Below are positions 10,592 to 21,546 of a DNA stretch of 64,000 bases, piece by piece. The stretch is from contig VHIT02000049.1 of NCBI GenBank assembly GCA_009768925.2, positions 62,001-126,000 on the forward strand, given 5' to 3'. The position numbers and the translations under genes are program-made. Below the pieces are notes generated by a model, which was not told the origin of the DNA, searched no databases, and was given only the letters and a program-made list of their open reading frames with translations. Source of the stretch: Cryptosporidium bovis (Eukaryota > Apicomplexa > Conoidasida > Eucoccidiorida > Cryptosporidiidae). The stretch's first letter is position 1. Every line of letters starts with the position of its first letter.

Positions 10592-12053
10592 TTTCACTTG
10601 TATTTAATATGCTCAACTTGCACTAAATCCTATTATAATATTCTTATTACTTATCCCTTTTGAGTGTTATTACTTTTTACTTGCTGGATCTTAAATTATA
10701 CTGAACAAAACAATTAAAAAATAAGGAAAAAAAGAAAACGAATATATTTCTTTGCAACTGTATTTCCTCTTCTTTTGTCCTTCGTTTACACTACAACTCT
10801 CCTGCAATGAACTATTGTACTTATTTGTTTGCAATTTTATTTTATTTAAAAAAACTCGTTATCCTATCACTTATTTTCCTATTATTCCTTCACTACCTTT
10901 TCCCTATTTTTATTTCCAAATTCTTATCTAAATATTTTTCTATTTCTGTTATTTATTATTTAATGCGTACACACAATATGCTTATATTTATAAGTTCTGC
11001 ATGTCTTGTCTTTTCTATCATTTAAAAAAATACATATTTCTGTATGAATAGTATATTATTGAGTTATTTTTCGTGATTCTTTTTTTGTTATTAACATAAC
11101 TAGGTATTATTTTATCAGTATATTTATTCGTTTAAGTGAATATAAGAGGTTGATTTCTGTTATGAAAAATGAGAATATAAAAACACAATATCTCCTCACT
11201 CCATTGAACCCTACATGCAACTCATTCACATTTAATTTATTTAACATGCATTTATATTTGTATTTTGTACATGATTTGCCTTGTGAACACATAAAACAAT
11301 TAATAAAAGCTCTTACATGAAACCTACGGAATAGTTTAACGCCAGTTTTCCTTAACCACCTACAGTTCGGTTCGGTATGGTCAAGATCCGTGTTGATTTA
11401 CTAGGCTATTGATCTCACCGTTTACTACTGTGCTTCCTTTTGCACGTTTGTTAGTAGTTACTCAAACGTGAATTTGTTTTAATCACATAGACCACCTTCC
11501 ACCCGCTCATTTATCCTTAAGTTCCACAAATGACACGAGTTGTTACATACGAGCGATGAAATAATAGGCACAAATCTACAAGACATTGATAGGTATCAAA
11601 AGAGAAAAGAGATAGTATGACAAATAATACACCTTAGCATAAACAATGAAATAAAGAGGCTAGATAGGTACAAATAACCACAAAATTATCGTTACTAACT
11701 CAAATTAAAACCACCCAAATTTATTTCACTTATGTTTACTTATTTTAATTTATATCATATTTTAACTTTCATTGTTTTATTTCAAATATAATCTCGAAAA
11801 TTAATTTTAGAGATCATAAATACAAGACATAGGCGGGATTTCCTAATTAAAAACCATATGTAATTGTGAGATTAAATCGGGATAAAAACAAAAGTATGAC
11901 GTAGTATTTGTGTGCTTAGATAATAAATTAACATGTCTACGTCTAATACATGTATTAAATAAATGTATATATATGTATATGTGTATATGTACAATAAAGG
12001 AAAAAATTAAATATAAGAGGATAAGGAAGAAGATAAAATAATTATAATACAAG
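10592..12053. other. Shared upstream region of two divergent alveolin genes
   Basis: 1.46 kb between two alveolin starts. It is mostly AT-rich. A GC-richer patch at about 11330-11520 contains TTCGGTTCGG and a short open frame, but no gene could be supported there. GGCGGGA lies at 11832-11838, 216 bases before the rightward alveolin. Confidence 0.6.
11832..11838 (+). promoter_or_regulatory. E2F-like GGCGGGA upstream of an alveolin
   Basis: GGCGGGA stands out in AT-rich DNA 216 bases before the ATG of the 520-residue alveolin. Regulatory function is inferred from resemblance to E2F half-sites. Confidence 0.35.
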
Positions 12054-13616
12054 ATGAGTAATAGTGAGCGTTCAGGTCAAGCCTCAGGACGTGAGAATCA
12101 CGCTCGTTTTGCAGATGATGAGGTCCAAGGGCGTAATAATGTGGTTGTTCCAACTTTGGAGATTCCACAGGAGGGTTCTGTGGTTGCAGGAAGTGATGAA
12201 ATACCATTAGTAAAATTGGTGGAAACAGTAGTTCCAGATATAGAAGTGAAAGAAGTAGTTAGAACAGTCCCACGTATAGTTCCAGAGTACAAGGAAAAGG
12301 TTGTTGAGGTTCCAGTAATTAAGACCGTAGAGAAAATAGTGGAGGAACCAATGGTCAGATATAATGTAAAATATGTGCCAAAGGAAGAAATAGTTGAAAA
12401 AGTAGTAACAAAACCTGTTATTGAATATAAAACAGTTGAGAAGATTGTAGAAAAAGTAACGTATGTAGAAGAACCAGAGAAACCATTTATTAATGCACCA
12501 GAATCCCTCCCAATCTTTCCACCAAGTTCAGTGGAAATGGATTCGAATACTGTTGTAAATATTACAAGAGTTCCTGTTGGAGAAGCAGTTCCATCACTTA
12601 TTGAACTTCCTGTTCCCTATATGGTTCCAAAACCTTTTGTTGTTCCAGTCCATGTTCCAGTTTTAGAGTTTCGTGATCATTTTGTACCAATACCAGTTAG
12701 AAAAAGAGTTGTTCCAAAGTTTAAAATGACTGAAGAGGTATATGAAGTTGAATGTGTTAGAGAGGTACCATACTTTGTTTATGAAGATATTATCAAGCCG
12801 GTTCCTGTTGATGTTGAATTCGGAAAGAGAGAAAGAGAAATGGATGTACACTTGATGAATCCTGCAGAGTTATCTCAGGCTGACTTCCATGCAATGTGGA
12901 TGAGAGTAAATGCTGACTTATTAGAGGAAAGGAGAATATTAGTTGGTGAGTTGGAAATAGATAGAATGATAACACCTTATAGAGAAGCTATGGATGGTAT
13001 TGATTCGAACCAAGAGCCAAGCTTGGAGAGAATGCAGAGCTTCGAGAGACAGATGAACTTACAAAGACAATTGTGGGATCCATTGCCAATGTCTCCAGGT
13101 AATCCATTGATGATGACTTATTTACAAAATCAATGGATTCTTACACCAACTATCCAAACACAGGAGATGTATACGCAGGAATTCTTTATGTTACAACAAC
13201 AGGCAGTATATAATCTTGTCACCGGTGCACCACAACAGGTCAATTTAGCACCACACCAAATTTCGTTATGTGGTTGCGAAGCTGCTGCTGGTGTTATTGA
13301 TATTGATTCCCTTCCATCTGGTGCTCAGAACTTAATAAGAGGACTTGAATCTAAGGATGTTGTTAATGTAGACACTCTCGGCCCTATGGATCAGACACCT
13401 ATTGTTACATATCCCATTCAACAGTGTATACCTATGGCTGTTCTAGGTGCTGCTCCTTTGAGTTTACCTAAGGATATTGTTCCAATCAAGCCTGAAAATA
13501 TTGATTTATCGCAACAGGATGGTTTCTCTATCACATCCATGTGTTGCAATGCAAGTGATGCTCAGAAGGAAGGTTCTAACGCGGAGGTTCTTGAACAGCA
13601 GACTTTACCTAATTAG
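12054..13616 (+). CDS. Alveolin / inner membrane complex protein (long)
   Basis: A 520-residue alveolin of the parasite's subpellicular network. The repeat core covers about residues 45-150, with runs such as YKEKVVEVPVIKTVEKIVEE, and a second Pro/Val block at 170-260 (PVPYMVPKPFVVPVHVPV). The C-terminal half is not repetitive. It is rich in Met, Gln, Leu and Glu and ends with a small Cys cluster (CGCEAA and MCCN), which may be lipidated or form disulfides. Alveolins commonly have such terminal cysteines. Together with the divergent gene at 9803-10591 it forms a head-to-head pair that could be co-regulated during zoite budding. Single exon, ATG in good context. Confidence 0.9.
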   Translation: MSNSERSGQASGRENHARFADDEVQGRNNVVVPTLEIPQEGSVVAGSDEIPLVKLVETVVPDIEVKEVVRTVPRIVPEYKEKVVEVPVIKTVEKIVEEPMVRYNVKYVPKEEIVEKVVTKPVIEYKTVEKIVEKVTYVEEPEKPFINAPESLPIFPPSSVEMDSNTVVNITRVPVGEAVPSLIELPVPYMVPKPFVVPVHVPVLEFRDHFVPIPVRKRVVPKFKMTEEVYEVECVREVPYFVYEDIIKPVPVDVEFGKREREMDVHLMNPAELSQADFHAMWMRVNADLLEERRILVGELEIDRMITPYREAMDGIDSNQEPSLERMQSFERQMNLQRQLWDPLPMSPGNPLMMTYLQNQWILTPTIQTQEMYTQEFFMLQQQAVYNLVTGAPQQVNLAPHQISLCGCEAAAGVIDIDSLPSGAQNLIRGLESKDVVNVDTLGPMDQTPIVTYPIQQCIPMAVLGAAPLSLPKDIVPIKPENIDLSQQDGFSITSMCCNASDAQKEGSNAEVLEQQTLPN

Positions 13617-14355
13617 AAATAAATAGATTGATTATATTCGAATGGCAACACTAATGCAAAATTTATATTGTATAATTCGGTTTTATAGTGTATACATAAT
13701 ATTACTGATAAATAAGTGAATGCAGATTAATGGGGTTACTATCATCGTTACTTTATTATTTTGGCCAATACTACTACAGGTAATAACAGGCTATCATTGT
13801 CTATAAATATATTTATTGGCAAGCAACAATAAATGACAATAAACAATATACGTTTATATTTAGAGGTGGTGCATTTATTTGTCGTTTATCTGACGTTACT
13901 ATTAAATGATGAGACATTTGAGTCTTTTAATTACGCGAGTTAATAGTATTAAAGGTAAAGAAAACTTTATTATAATGGCAACAAGTGATCAAAGGCAATA
14001 TGCAAAAGTTAATGATTTAAAAAAATAAGTAGTTGATTATTAACAAAGTATTGTAAACATGTTCGATTTCATTCATTAGAACTCTATTAAGATCTATCTA
14101 CATCTTTTTTTTCTTTTTTTTGTAAGTCTAAATTAGCTACAAATAGCGTAATATAATAAGACCAAGCTTGTGAAAGTAGTGATAGTATGCAAAATAGATA
14201 ATTGAGATTCAGGGGGGAAAACAATTTGAATTTCCCCCTTAGTAAATTTAAAGTACCAAGATGGCCGAGATTGGAAGGCGCTAAATGAGGCAGTAGGTAA
14301 TATCAAATAAATAACTTGTATTTAAAAGGAGATAAGTTTTAATGGCACTTAGAAG
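13617..14355. other. Intergenic region before a small spliced gene
   Basis: AT-rich, with short open frames such as 13976-14029 that look like chance. It contains a G5A3/T3C5 hairpin at 14213-14238, a GGCGCT element near 14277, and a 5-codon ORF at 14342 just before the small gene. Confidence 0.5.
14213..14238. repeat. GC-rich inverted repeat (8-bp stem, 10-nt loop)
   Basis: GGGGGAAA at 14213-14220 pairs perfectly with TTTCCCCC at 14231-14238 across ten bases. G and C runs are rare in this intergenic DNA, so the hairpin is unusual. It lies about 120 bases before the small spliced gene and could be a dimeric protein site or an RNA stem. Confidence 0.5.
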
Positions 14356-14561
14356 ATGAGTTTTGATCCTCTGTTTCTATTTAAGATACTTGGTTGTTGC
14401 AAGGTAAGTGTATAAATTGCCCACTGGAAGCGATTTGAGGTTTTAATGAATATAAATTATTTTTAACTTTTATAAAGGATCCACCAGTAGAGGTGGCTCA
14501 ACCATCTTGGTGGGAAGAAATAAAAACTGAGAAAAAAGAGAAGGACAACAAAAATTATTAA
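14356..14561 (+). CDS. Small spliced gene, 43-residue unknown protein
   Basis: Two exons, 14356-14403 and 14478-14561, are joined over a 74-nt intron. The intron has a GTAAGT donor, a TTTTTAAC branch-like sequence 12 bases before the acceptor, and an AAAG acceptor. The product is 43 residues: a hydrophobic start (MSFDPLFLFKILGCC), a Pro-rich middle with SWWEEIK, and a Lys/Glu/Asn tail. Adjacent Cys residues after a short hydrophobic stretch suggest membrane attachment by acylation, which is inference. Phase is preserved across the splice. I do not recognise the family. It fills part of an otherwise empty 2.3-kb gap. Confidence 0.55.
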
Positions 14562-15901
14562 CTGACTGTGTAATTATAGCAATAGCGTTGTATTCAATAA
14601 TAATTATTACTGTGAGACTAATTTGACTGAATTTAATAATCCTTGCATCACTCAATACTAGAGTTGATTTGAGGCTTCTTTTACATCAGCCGTACTTGGT
14701 GAAACAAAATTTAACTAATGTGAAATCAACTCTGACTTTGAACCCGTAATGATAATACAAGCTTTCGAGAGTAATTATTTAGAAGTGAAATTTCAATTTA
14801 TCATGTTACTGCTACTAGCACTTGTAGACGCATTTAAATCTTAATTCTCATTATAATTTGTAACTACCTTTTTGCTAGTTTTACTAAACTATGTATTACT
14901 TCTCACTATTTAACAAACAAATTTAGAAATGTTGATGGCCGTGATTTTTAAGTCAAAGTGTCAAGTGAGTATATTATGGAATGAAAGGAAAAAATAGGAT
15001 GCCATTTGACGGTATAGATTTTAAAGAATCAAAATATGATGTGGGAATGACGAAAATGTGCCCCAAAAACTCAGAGAACATGTATCAGCAGTAATCAAAA
15101 AGGTTGTGACTCTGCTACCAACTATTCTGCCCAAAATATATATATACACTATTTATAATTTTTTCAATATTTTGGTTACATGATAAAAATCTTAAATATA
15201 CATCATATCGAGACATACTGGCGCCTTAACAAAAAAAAAGACAATACATTAAAAATCATTAATTGCAAGTAACGGTATAATTTTAGATTACAGATCAAGT
15301 GAGATAAACAGATAACATAACAAATTAATGATACTATCCAATAAATAAAAACAAAAGGGTGATACATAATAAAGTAGAACAAGAGGAGGAAACTTACATT
15401 CACGCTTGGAAAAGACGTGATTCAATAAGTGATAAAGAAAAGGTATCTATAGAACAATAAAGTAATCAAATTAATAAAATAAGAAATTATTAAGTTGTTA
15501 ACTATTATTTTATGTTTATATAAGTTGTATATTTTTATTATAAATCTGTAAAACAAACCTAAAAGAAGGGCCTGTTGTTTGTAAAATGTGTTGATACAGA
15601 AACAAATTTGGAGATCTGAAGACGAAAAAAAATTGCATAAGCTCTGGTGTAAGGACGAAAAGAAAAGAATTTTTTGACACTTTTAAAGTTTAAATAAAGC
15701 TTTTCACACTCCAATCTGTTGAAAATAGAATTGGTATTGAACTTGAAAATATATGTGTTTCAGGCCAAAATTCTCCAATTTAAATTTATATTTAATACAA
15801 TAAATTGAGATTAGACTATTATTACACAAACTTAAGACTTAGGTACAGAATAACCCGAAAAAAAGAATTACAAATATTTTTATTGGGTGTGATTCTCCAA
15901 T
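14562..15901. other. Long AT-rich intergenic region before the GATA-like gene
   Basis: 1.3 kb. An 11-bp inverted repeat (14660-14670 with 14723-14733) and a 31-codon ORF (14999-15094, starting MPFDGIDFKESKYDVG) were noted but are compatible with chance. The rest is A/T-rich, including a TATATATA run near 15140. Confidence 0.5.
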
Positions 15902-17668
15902 ATGATGTCTATAAATAACAATACAGATATATTGAATAACGTAATGAAGGAAATTAATAAAGAAGTTGTTGAAGCTTCTTCATCTTTAATGGATAAAGTA
16001 TCACAAGATTTATCTAAAATCGCTTCTCATACTATCCCAGATAGCCCTCCAACCGTTTTTTCAAGTGCAAATTCATCACCTAATCAAAACATTAGCGAAA
16101 AAGAGGACTCATGCTCAAATATAAATCAGTTATATTCCATGTTTTCAAGAATAAATGATGAAACCAAAAATAAAGAGTTACAAAATTTTTGTTACCCTCT
16201 GAATTACTCGGCCTTAACACAAAATACTAACCAACTACTCCCTCCAAGTTTAATAAATAACGGCATTAATAAGAACAATGAGATAAACAGTGTTGATGTA
16301 ATAAATAGTAATAACACTGGTTCCAATGATAATGATAATGAAGATACATTAATTGGTGAAGTTTGTGGCGGAAATAACTGTCAAAGAGAAATACCAGGTT
16401 TGAGTGGTGTAAATACAAACAATGGAGGTTTTGGTATAATAGATAATAATATATTGAAAAATGGAATTGACTTCAGCAATTTATATAATCAATATTTAAA
16501 TTCACAAATTGACTGGAGTAACTACAATGCTTCCGTACCTTATAATTTGAACTCATATTATCAACAATTGGCACTATATAATAGAATATTGGTGTCAATG
16601 TATCTACCAATTCTGGGAAGTGGATACAGTAACAGCAGTAATAATTTGAACCCATACTTACCTCAGTTACTATCATCATCTAACCAATCAGCTACATCAC
16701 CTTCGACATACACACAAAACTGTATGAACATGGGTTCATATTCAGATATTCAGACAAATCAATTCCCAAAAATGATATCACTGGCAAGCTTATCACAACT
16801 ATATCAGAACTCAAATTTGTCAGCTTTGGGTAATAATATAGGTGGAATTATGGGTAATTGCAATGGGATCGATGCCAATGGTAATTTTATTGGTAGGTCT
16901 TTATCCACCTCAAACTCGCCGATTAATTCCTCCCATTCTCTTGCTTCTTTGCTTTCCCCAATTAATACCAGCCAAACAAATACATCTAGATCTTCAATAT
17001 TAAATCATTCAGACAATAACTATGACCTTTCTACTCTAGGAGCTTGGGGTCCAACTCATAATGATGCTTTCGAATCGTCAATTAATCAAAACTCTATATC
17101 CAACTACACAAAACTATCCCAAAGCGTAAAAAGTCTAGGTAGAAAGACCGAGAGAACAAGAAAATATACAAAAAATAGTAGTGGTAATAATAATGGCAGT
17201 AATGTTGGTGCCAGAAGAAAGATAGATAAAAATTCTGCTATTTGCATTGTTTGTGGTACTACACAAACTTCTCAATGGAGGTTTTTAAACTTAGGCGAAT
17301 TATTTTCGTCAAATTGTAACAAGGATGAGAATTCCCCCCTTAAAGTCGATGAAACCCACGGAGGTGATAACTGCGATTCCAACGAACACATTGGTTCCAG
17401 TACAAGTAATAACAGTAGCCATAGTTCTACCATTATAGATAAACAAATATGTTGTAATGCATGCTATATGAAGTATGACAAAAACAGGCCTAGATATAGG
17501 AATGGGAAAAAAGTACCACCACCACTCCCAACATACTTATATACACACGGGCAAATCACAAATAAATCCAACACTATTGAACCAATGGATGATCATCTCA
17601 ATTGTACTACTAACAATGGTGACTTAAAAAACGAGTTAATTTCAAGTAATGCTGCTCATACTAATTGA
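15902..17668 (+). CDS. Asn-rich protein with a GATA-like zinc finger
   Basis: 588 residues, dominated by Asn, Ser and Gln low-complexity sequence through residue ~430. A basic patch (RRKIDKN) is then followed by CIVC (Cys448, Cys451) with the TTQTSQWR motif typical of the first half of a GATA finger. CCNACYMKYDKNRP (Cys518, Cys521) matches the second half. In ordinary GATA fingers the two Cys pairs are 17-20 residues apart; here 66 residues intervene, filled with Ser/Asn/Asp-rich sequence. The tail after the finger has the basic RYRNGKKVPPP pattern. A DNA-binding or chromatin role is likely but unproven. ApiAP2 and E2F-type factors are the better known regulators in this lineage. Confidence 0.75.
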   Translation: MMSINNNTDILNNVMKEINKEVVEASSSLMDKVSQDLSKIASHTIPDSPPTVFSSANSSPNQNISEKEDSCSNINQLYSMFSRINDETKNKELQNFCYPLNYSALTQNTNQLLPPSLINNGINKNNEINSVDVINSNNTGSNDNDNEDTLIGEVCGGNNCQREIPGLSGVNTNNGGFGIIDNNILKNGIDFSNLYNQYLNSQIDWSNYNASVPYNLNSYYQQLALYNRILVSMYLPILGSGYSNSSNNLNPYLPQLLSSSNQSATSPSTYTQNCMNMGSYSDIQTNQFPKMISLASLSQLYQNSNLSALGNNIGGIMGNCNGIDANGNFIGRSLSTSNSPINSSHSLASLLSPINTSQTNTSRSSILNHSDNNYDLSTLGAWGPTHNDAFESSINQNSISNYTKLSQSVKSLGRKTERTRKYTKNSSGNNNGSNVGARRKIDKNSAICIVCGTTQTSQWRFLNLGELFSSNCNKDENSPLKVDETHGGDNCDSNEHIGSSTSNNSSHSSTIIDKQICCNACYMKYDKNRPRYRNGKKVPPPLPTYLYTHGQITNKSNTIEPMDDHLNCTTNNGDLKNELISSNAAHTN

Positions 17669-19068
17669 GAAAATTATTTTCAATCAAATAGTCAGGAGGT
17701 AAAATAAGGTTGTATGGGGTAATTAACCATTTTCACTATATAGAAGCAAAGGTATTCACGTGCAAATTATTAAAATAATTGGGGATAATTATAACTCAAA
17801 CTTATAAGCTCACTTTTATATTTAAAGTTTGTGTTTCTACTTGTATTCAAAGTTATATTTATTGGATTAATTAGAATAAAACAAAAATAAGCTGATACCT
17901 TTTTTTCTTATTTATGTTTCAATCATAAACTGAGGCAAATAAGTATTCAATACATTGGCCATTTTGAAAAAAAGTTTGAAATGCATTTTCTCATCTATAG
18001 CCTTGTTAAAATTTGTAAAAAGTAACCCCTGGCATGAGTTTATTTTTTTTCCAGAAAAGATGTTCATATATTGAAACTGAAATTAACACATTATCAAGTA
18101 TATATAATGTATGTACCGTAATGGCAATAAAAGGCAATAATTAGTTATTTTACTACTATTATTATTACATGGTTTTGTATTACCCAATATTAAATAAAGC
18201 AGAACTATTTATCATTTTTCTTATTGTGACTTATAAAAGTGAATGCATATTCAATTATCTTTTACATGTTAACAATAGCATATTTAATGGATTCGTTTTA
18301 AATACGTGGTTATATCTAAGCAATAAAGTGAAATATATAAAGTTATTTCACATGCTTGAAAAGCCTCAACTTTGACGCATACAATCTATCTTAAATATTA
18401 CAAATATATGTGTCCATAAATTTAATAAATGATTAAGATTACATATACAAGTGTAATATTAGAACATATACTATAGGAAGGTCAATGAGAATTAAAAAGA
18501 TGGCAACTGTAATCACAATAATAGTAAATGTATTGCTATTACTATTATTTCATACATTCATTTTAAAATACATATAAAAATAGTGCTACGGCTCTTGTGA
18601 ATTTTAGAGTGACAAGTTTTTGTATCATTATATATATATGTATACACATATATATTCACGTATATTTTCTTTTGTGAAATAGAAAATATTAATTTTATGA
18701 TGCTTCATCATCTGTTATTATTTGCAATTCTACACTAGAAAACGCTACAAATCCTCGAACTACTCACAGGTAGAGATGAATAGTAAACTCCATTTCATAC
18801 ATCACGCAAGGTAATTGAGTGATGTAATTGTAACGTGTTTAGGAAGTAAAAATAACAATGGCGAATAAAAACATCAAGGAAAAAAAAGAAATGTTAAACA
18901 TAATGCAGAACAAATGAAACCAAACACTTATCTAATTTTTTTTTTTTTTGGGTCATTTACGGTTTTTACCCCTTTCTGCTCACAACCTAAATACCTATCC
19001 ACCTGGCTTACTTGGATAGATCTTCGAAATTTAGTTTGTATCTTTAAAACAAGAAAATATCCTGGTAA
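17669..19068. other. Convergent intergenic region, no supported gene
   Basis: 1.4 kb between the 3' ends of the GATA-like and Hsp110 genes, longer than other convergent gaps here. Candidate small ORFs are 17912-18067 (minus, 51 residues, mixed composition), 18169-18375 (plus, 68 residues) and 18485-18577 (plus, 30 residues with one hydrophobic stretch). None has splice or homology support. TA-rich simple repeats occur near 18630-18660 and a 14-T run near 18940. Confidence 0.5.
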
Positions 19069-21546
19069 CTAATCAACCTTCATTTCAGACTCATCACGAG
19101 CATCATTTTGTTCTTCCTCCATTTCAACATCCTGATTCTCCGTTCTTCCTGTGGCATTATCTGTTGAATTTGCATTATCATCAGATTTGGAGTCGAAACC
19201 ACCCGAACTTGGCTCCTGTACTTTTGGAATGGGCACAAGAGTTTCGGTACAGTATCTTTGCGCTGCAGAACACATCTCCTTAAGAGAATCAATGGAAACA
19301 ATCATATCATCAAACGATTTTCTGTCCTGTAAATTCTTTCTGACTGCCTCACTGAATTCCTGATACCTCTGTGAAAGTCCGTTCATAACAGCTTCCTTAC
19401 TTTCAGAAGTAAATTGTGCTTCAACATTATCATAAATTTTCTGAAAGTTCTCCATAATCGAATTCATATACGACCGAATCTCTTCCATCTGCAAAGATTC
19501 TTGATATCTTTTTTCGATAGGATCACCATATTGCCTTAACTCGCCTAATTTTTGTTCGAATAATTCTTTCGTACCCTCGTAATTATCATAGATCCAATTC
19601 TCAGCTTGAGAAAGGTAAGACAGGAATGTTTCAATTTGTTGATCTGCAGCATATTTATTCAAATTTCCACCAGGAGATATTTTTTGCCTCATATCAAATA
19701 CATAAGACTCCAACTCATTTAATTTCTCTCTCGTAAAATGAATTAGCAAGTCTTCGGAACTCATTCTTGCCTCATAATCCTTAAATGTAGTCTTTGATTC
19801 CTGAGACAGGTAGCCAGGTAATGATTCACTTAATCTAAATTGCACATTCGTTCTTTTAACTCTAGTCTTCATTGTTCCCGATGGCGGTTGCGGAGCAGAA
19901 CCTTCAGAACTAATATTTTCAGTATTTGGTGTAGACGAGAAAGCACTAGCACCACTCTCCGTTTCACCTTTTGTAGCTGAACTTGCGTCCTCTGATGTGG
20001 CCGCACCCGTACTATTAGCTCCACCAACTCCTGTATCACCTGTAGTCATGCAGGGCTCAAGTACTGTTTCTTCCTTGATTTGCTCAACTTTCTCCAAGGA
20101 TACAATACCATTTCTATCAAGTCTAATGTAAAGTTTTACCTTTGAATCCTGTACTTGAGGGAGGTCAATAAAGTATTTCCCTAGGTCCAAATTATTAGTA
20201 TAGGAGTTTGGAGAGTATTTTAATGCAATTTCAAACGGTTCGGTTTTCGAAAACGTTGAATTTTTTAATATATTAAAGTCGCTACCTCTAGAGAAAAGAG
20301 TAGCGGACTTAAAATCGCCAGAAGTATGTGAATTTTGCCATAAAAGGAGGATTTCATAAGCAAATCTTTCATTCATCGCAAATTCTCTTACTTTTATTAC
20401 TGGAGACAACATTGCAGCTTGTAAAGCACATCCTCTTGCAACTGTTTCGTCAGCATTTAGTGTTTTGCAGAGTTCCTTGTTATTAAAAGCGCTACTAATT
20501 GCCCTTTGAACCCATGGAATCCTGCTGCATCCTCCAATTATTTCTATTGATGATACGTCTTCTACTTTCAAATTCGCTTGATTCAAAGCAGAATTAACCA
20601 TTTCTACAATATATCCCCCCATTTCACCACACAATCCCTCGAATGTTGTACGCTCTATCATTATATTAATGTCATTATCACCATCCACACACTCTGCTAC
20701 AAACGCTGCTTCCTGATTAGCACTCAGTATTTTCTTGCATTTCGTAGCAGAATCCTCTAATTTGAGCCTTGCTTTCGGATCTTTGAGCAAATCAGTCTTG
20801 AATTTTTCATTAAAGCCCTTGGCTGCGTATTCAATTATTGCAAAGTCCATCAAACGCCCACTTATTCTGTTTTCATATACCGTTGAAAGTATGTCAAATC
20901 TTCCCTTTGTAAATTTAACTATTGATACAAAGAAATAACCTGCCCCACAACTCACAAAAGCCACTATTACATTTTCATTTTCATTAAAACTGTTTGACCT
21001 GAAAATGCCATAGTCCAAGGCTACTGCACTTTCCTCATTCATTATTCTTAAACAGTTGACTTCCGCAATATGAAGCGCATCTAATACATTCTGTCTAGCT
21101 AAGTTATCGTAATATCCAGGTATACTAACAACCAAGTCACGAACTGACTGTCCTGTACTCTTTTCTGTATTTTCCTTCAATCTTTTTAAAAATGAGGCGT
21201 AAACACTCGTCAATGAAACCACCTTTTGAGCACCTTTGTAATTCACCCTAAATCCAATTGTACCATCTTCATATGTTATTTCTGCTAATGAATGTTTTCT
21301 CTCTTCTTCCGTTACATTGTTCGGAAGCATTCCCATTAATGGTTTAAAATATCTACAAGTATTCTTATAATTTGATTTTAACTTTGTCAATGCTGGTTCA
21401 CCTATTAAACGTTCTGTATCTGTGTATCCCACAAGTATTGGCGTTGTTCTCTCAGACAACTCATTTCGCACTGTCGTTACTGCCCCTCTGTTAATTGTCG
21501 CAACCACCGCATTGATTGTACCGATATCAATACCAATTACCGACAT
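19069..21546 (-). CDS. Hsp110/Grp170-type Hsp70 superfamily chaperone
   Basis: 825 residues, the length of cytosolic Hsp110 proteins, which act as nucleotide exchange factors for Hsp70 and hold unfolded clients. The N-terminal ATPase begins GIDIGTINAVVATI, the Hsp110 form of the Hsp70 phosphate loop. It carries IGGCSRIPWVQ near residue 340 and the ARGCALQAA pattern of Hsp110 rather than Hsp70. A long acidic/Gly/Ser/Ala-rich insertion (about residues 490-560) precedes the C-terminal helical domain. The protein ends in an acidic tail (MEEEQNDARDESEMKVD) without an EEVD or ER-retention signal, so it is cytosolic. Single exon. Its promoter side has a CT-rich tract. Confidence 0.92.
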   Translation of the reverse strand: MSVIGIDIGTINAVVATINRGAVTTVRNELSERTTPILVGYTDTERLIGEPALTKLKSNYKNTCRYFKPLMGMLPNNVTEEERKHSLAEITYEDGTIGFRVNYKGAQKVVSLTSVYASFLKRLKENTEKSTGQSVRDLVVSIPGYYDNLARQNVLDALHIAEVNCLRIMNEESAVALDYGIFRSNSFNENENVIVAFVSCGAGYFFVSIVKFTKGRFDILSTVYENRISGRLMDFAIIEYAAKGFNEKFKTDLLKDPKARLKLEDSATKCKKILSANQEAAFVAECVDGDNDINIMIERTTFEGLCGEMGGYIVEMVNSALNQANLKVEDVSSIEIIGGCSRIPWVQRAISSAFNNKELCKTLNADETVARGCALQAAMLSPVIKVREFAMNERFAYEILLLWQNSHTSGDFKSATLFSRGSDFNILKNSTFSKTEPFEIALKYSPNSYTNNLDLGKYFIDLPQVQDSKVKLYIRLDRNGIVSLEKVEQIKEETVLEPCMTTGDTGVGGANSTGAATSEDASSATKGETESGASAFSSTPNTENISSEGSAPQPPSGTMKTRVKRTNVQFRLSESLPGYLSQESKTTFKDYEARMSSEDLLIHFTREKLNELESYVFDMRQKISPGGNLNKYAADQQIETFLSYLSQAENWIYDNYEGTKELFEQKLGELRQYGDPIEKRYQESLQMEEIRSYMNSIMENFQKIYDNVEAQFTSESKEAVMNGLSQRYQEFSEAVRKNLQDRKSFDDMIVSIDSLKEMCSAAQRYCTETLVPIPKVQEPSSGGFDSKSDDNANSTDNATGRTENQDVEMEEEQNDARDESEMKVD

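Noticed and set aside
14660-14733. 11-bp perfect inverted repeat enclosing 52 bases
   Set aside because: In AT-rich DNA of this length a few such repeats are expected by chance, and the loop shows no further structure.
17912-18067. 51-codon minus-strand ORF of mixed composition
   Set aside because: Frames of this length are common by chance here, and no start exon, splice signal or family was found.
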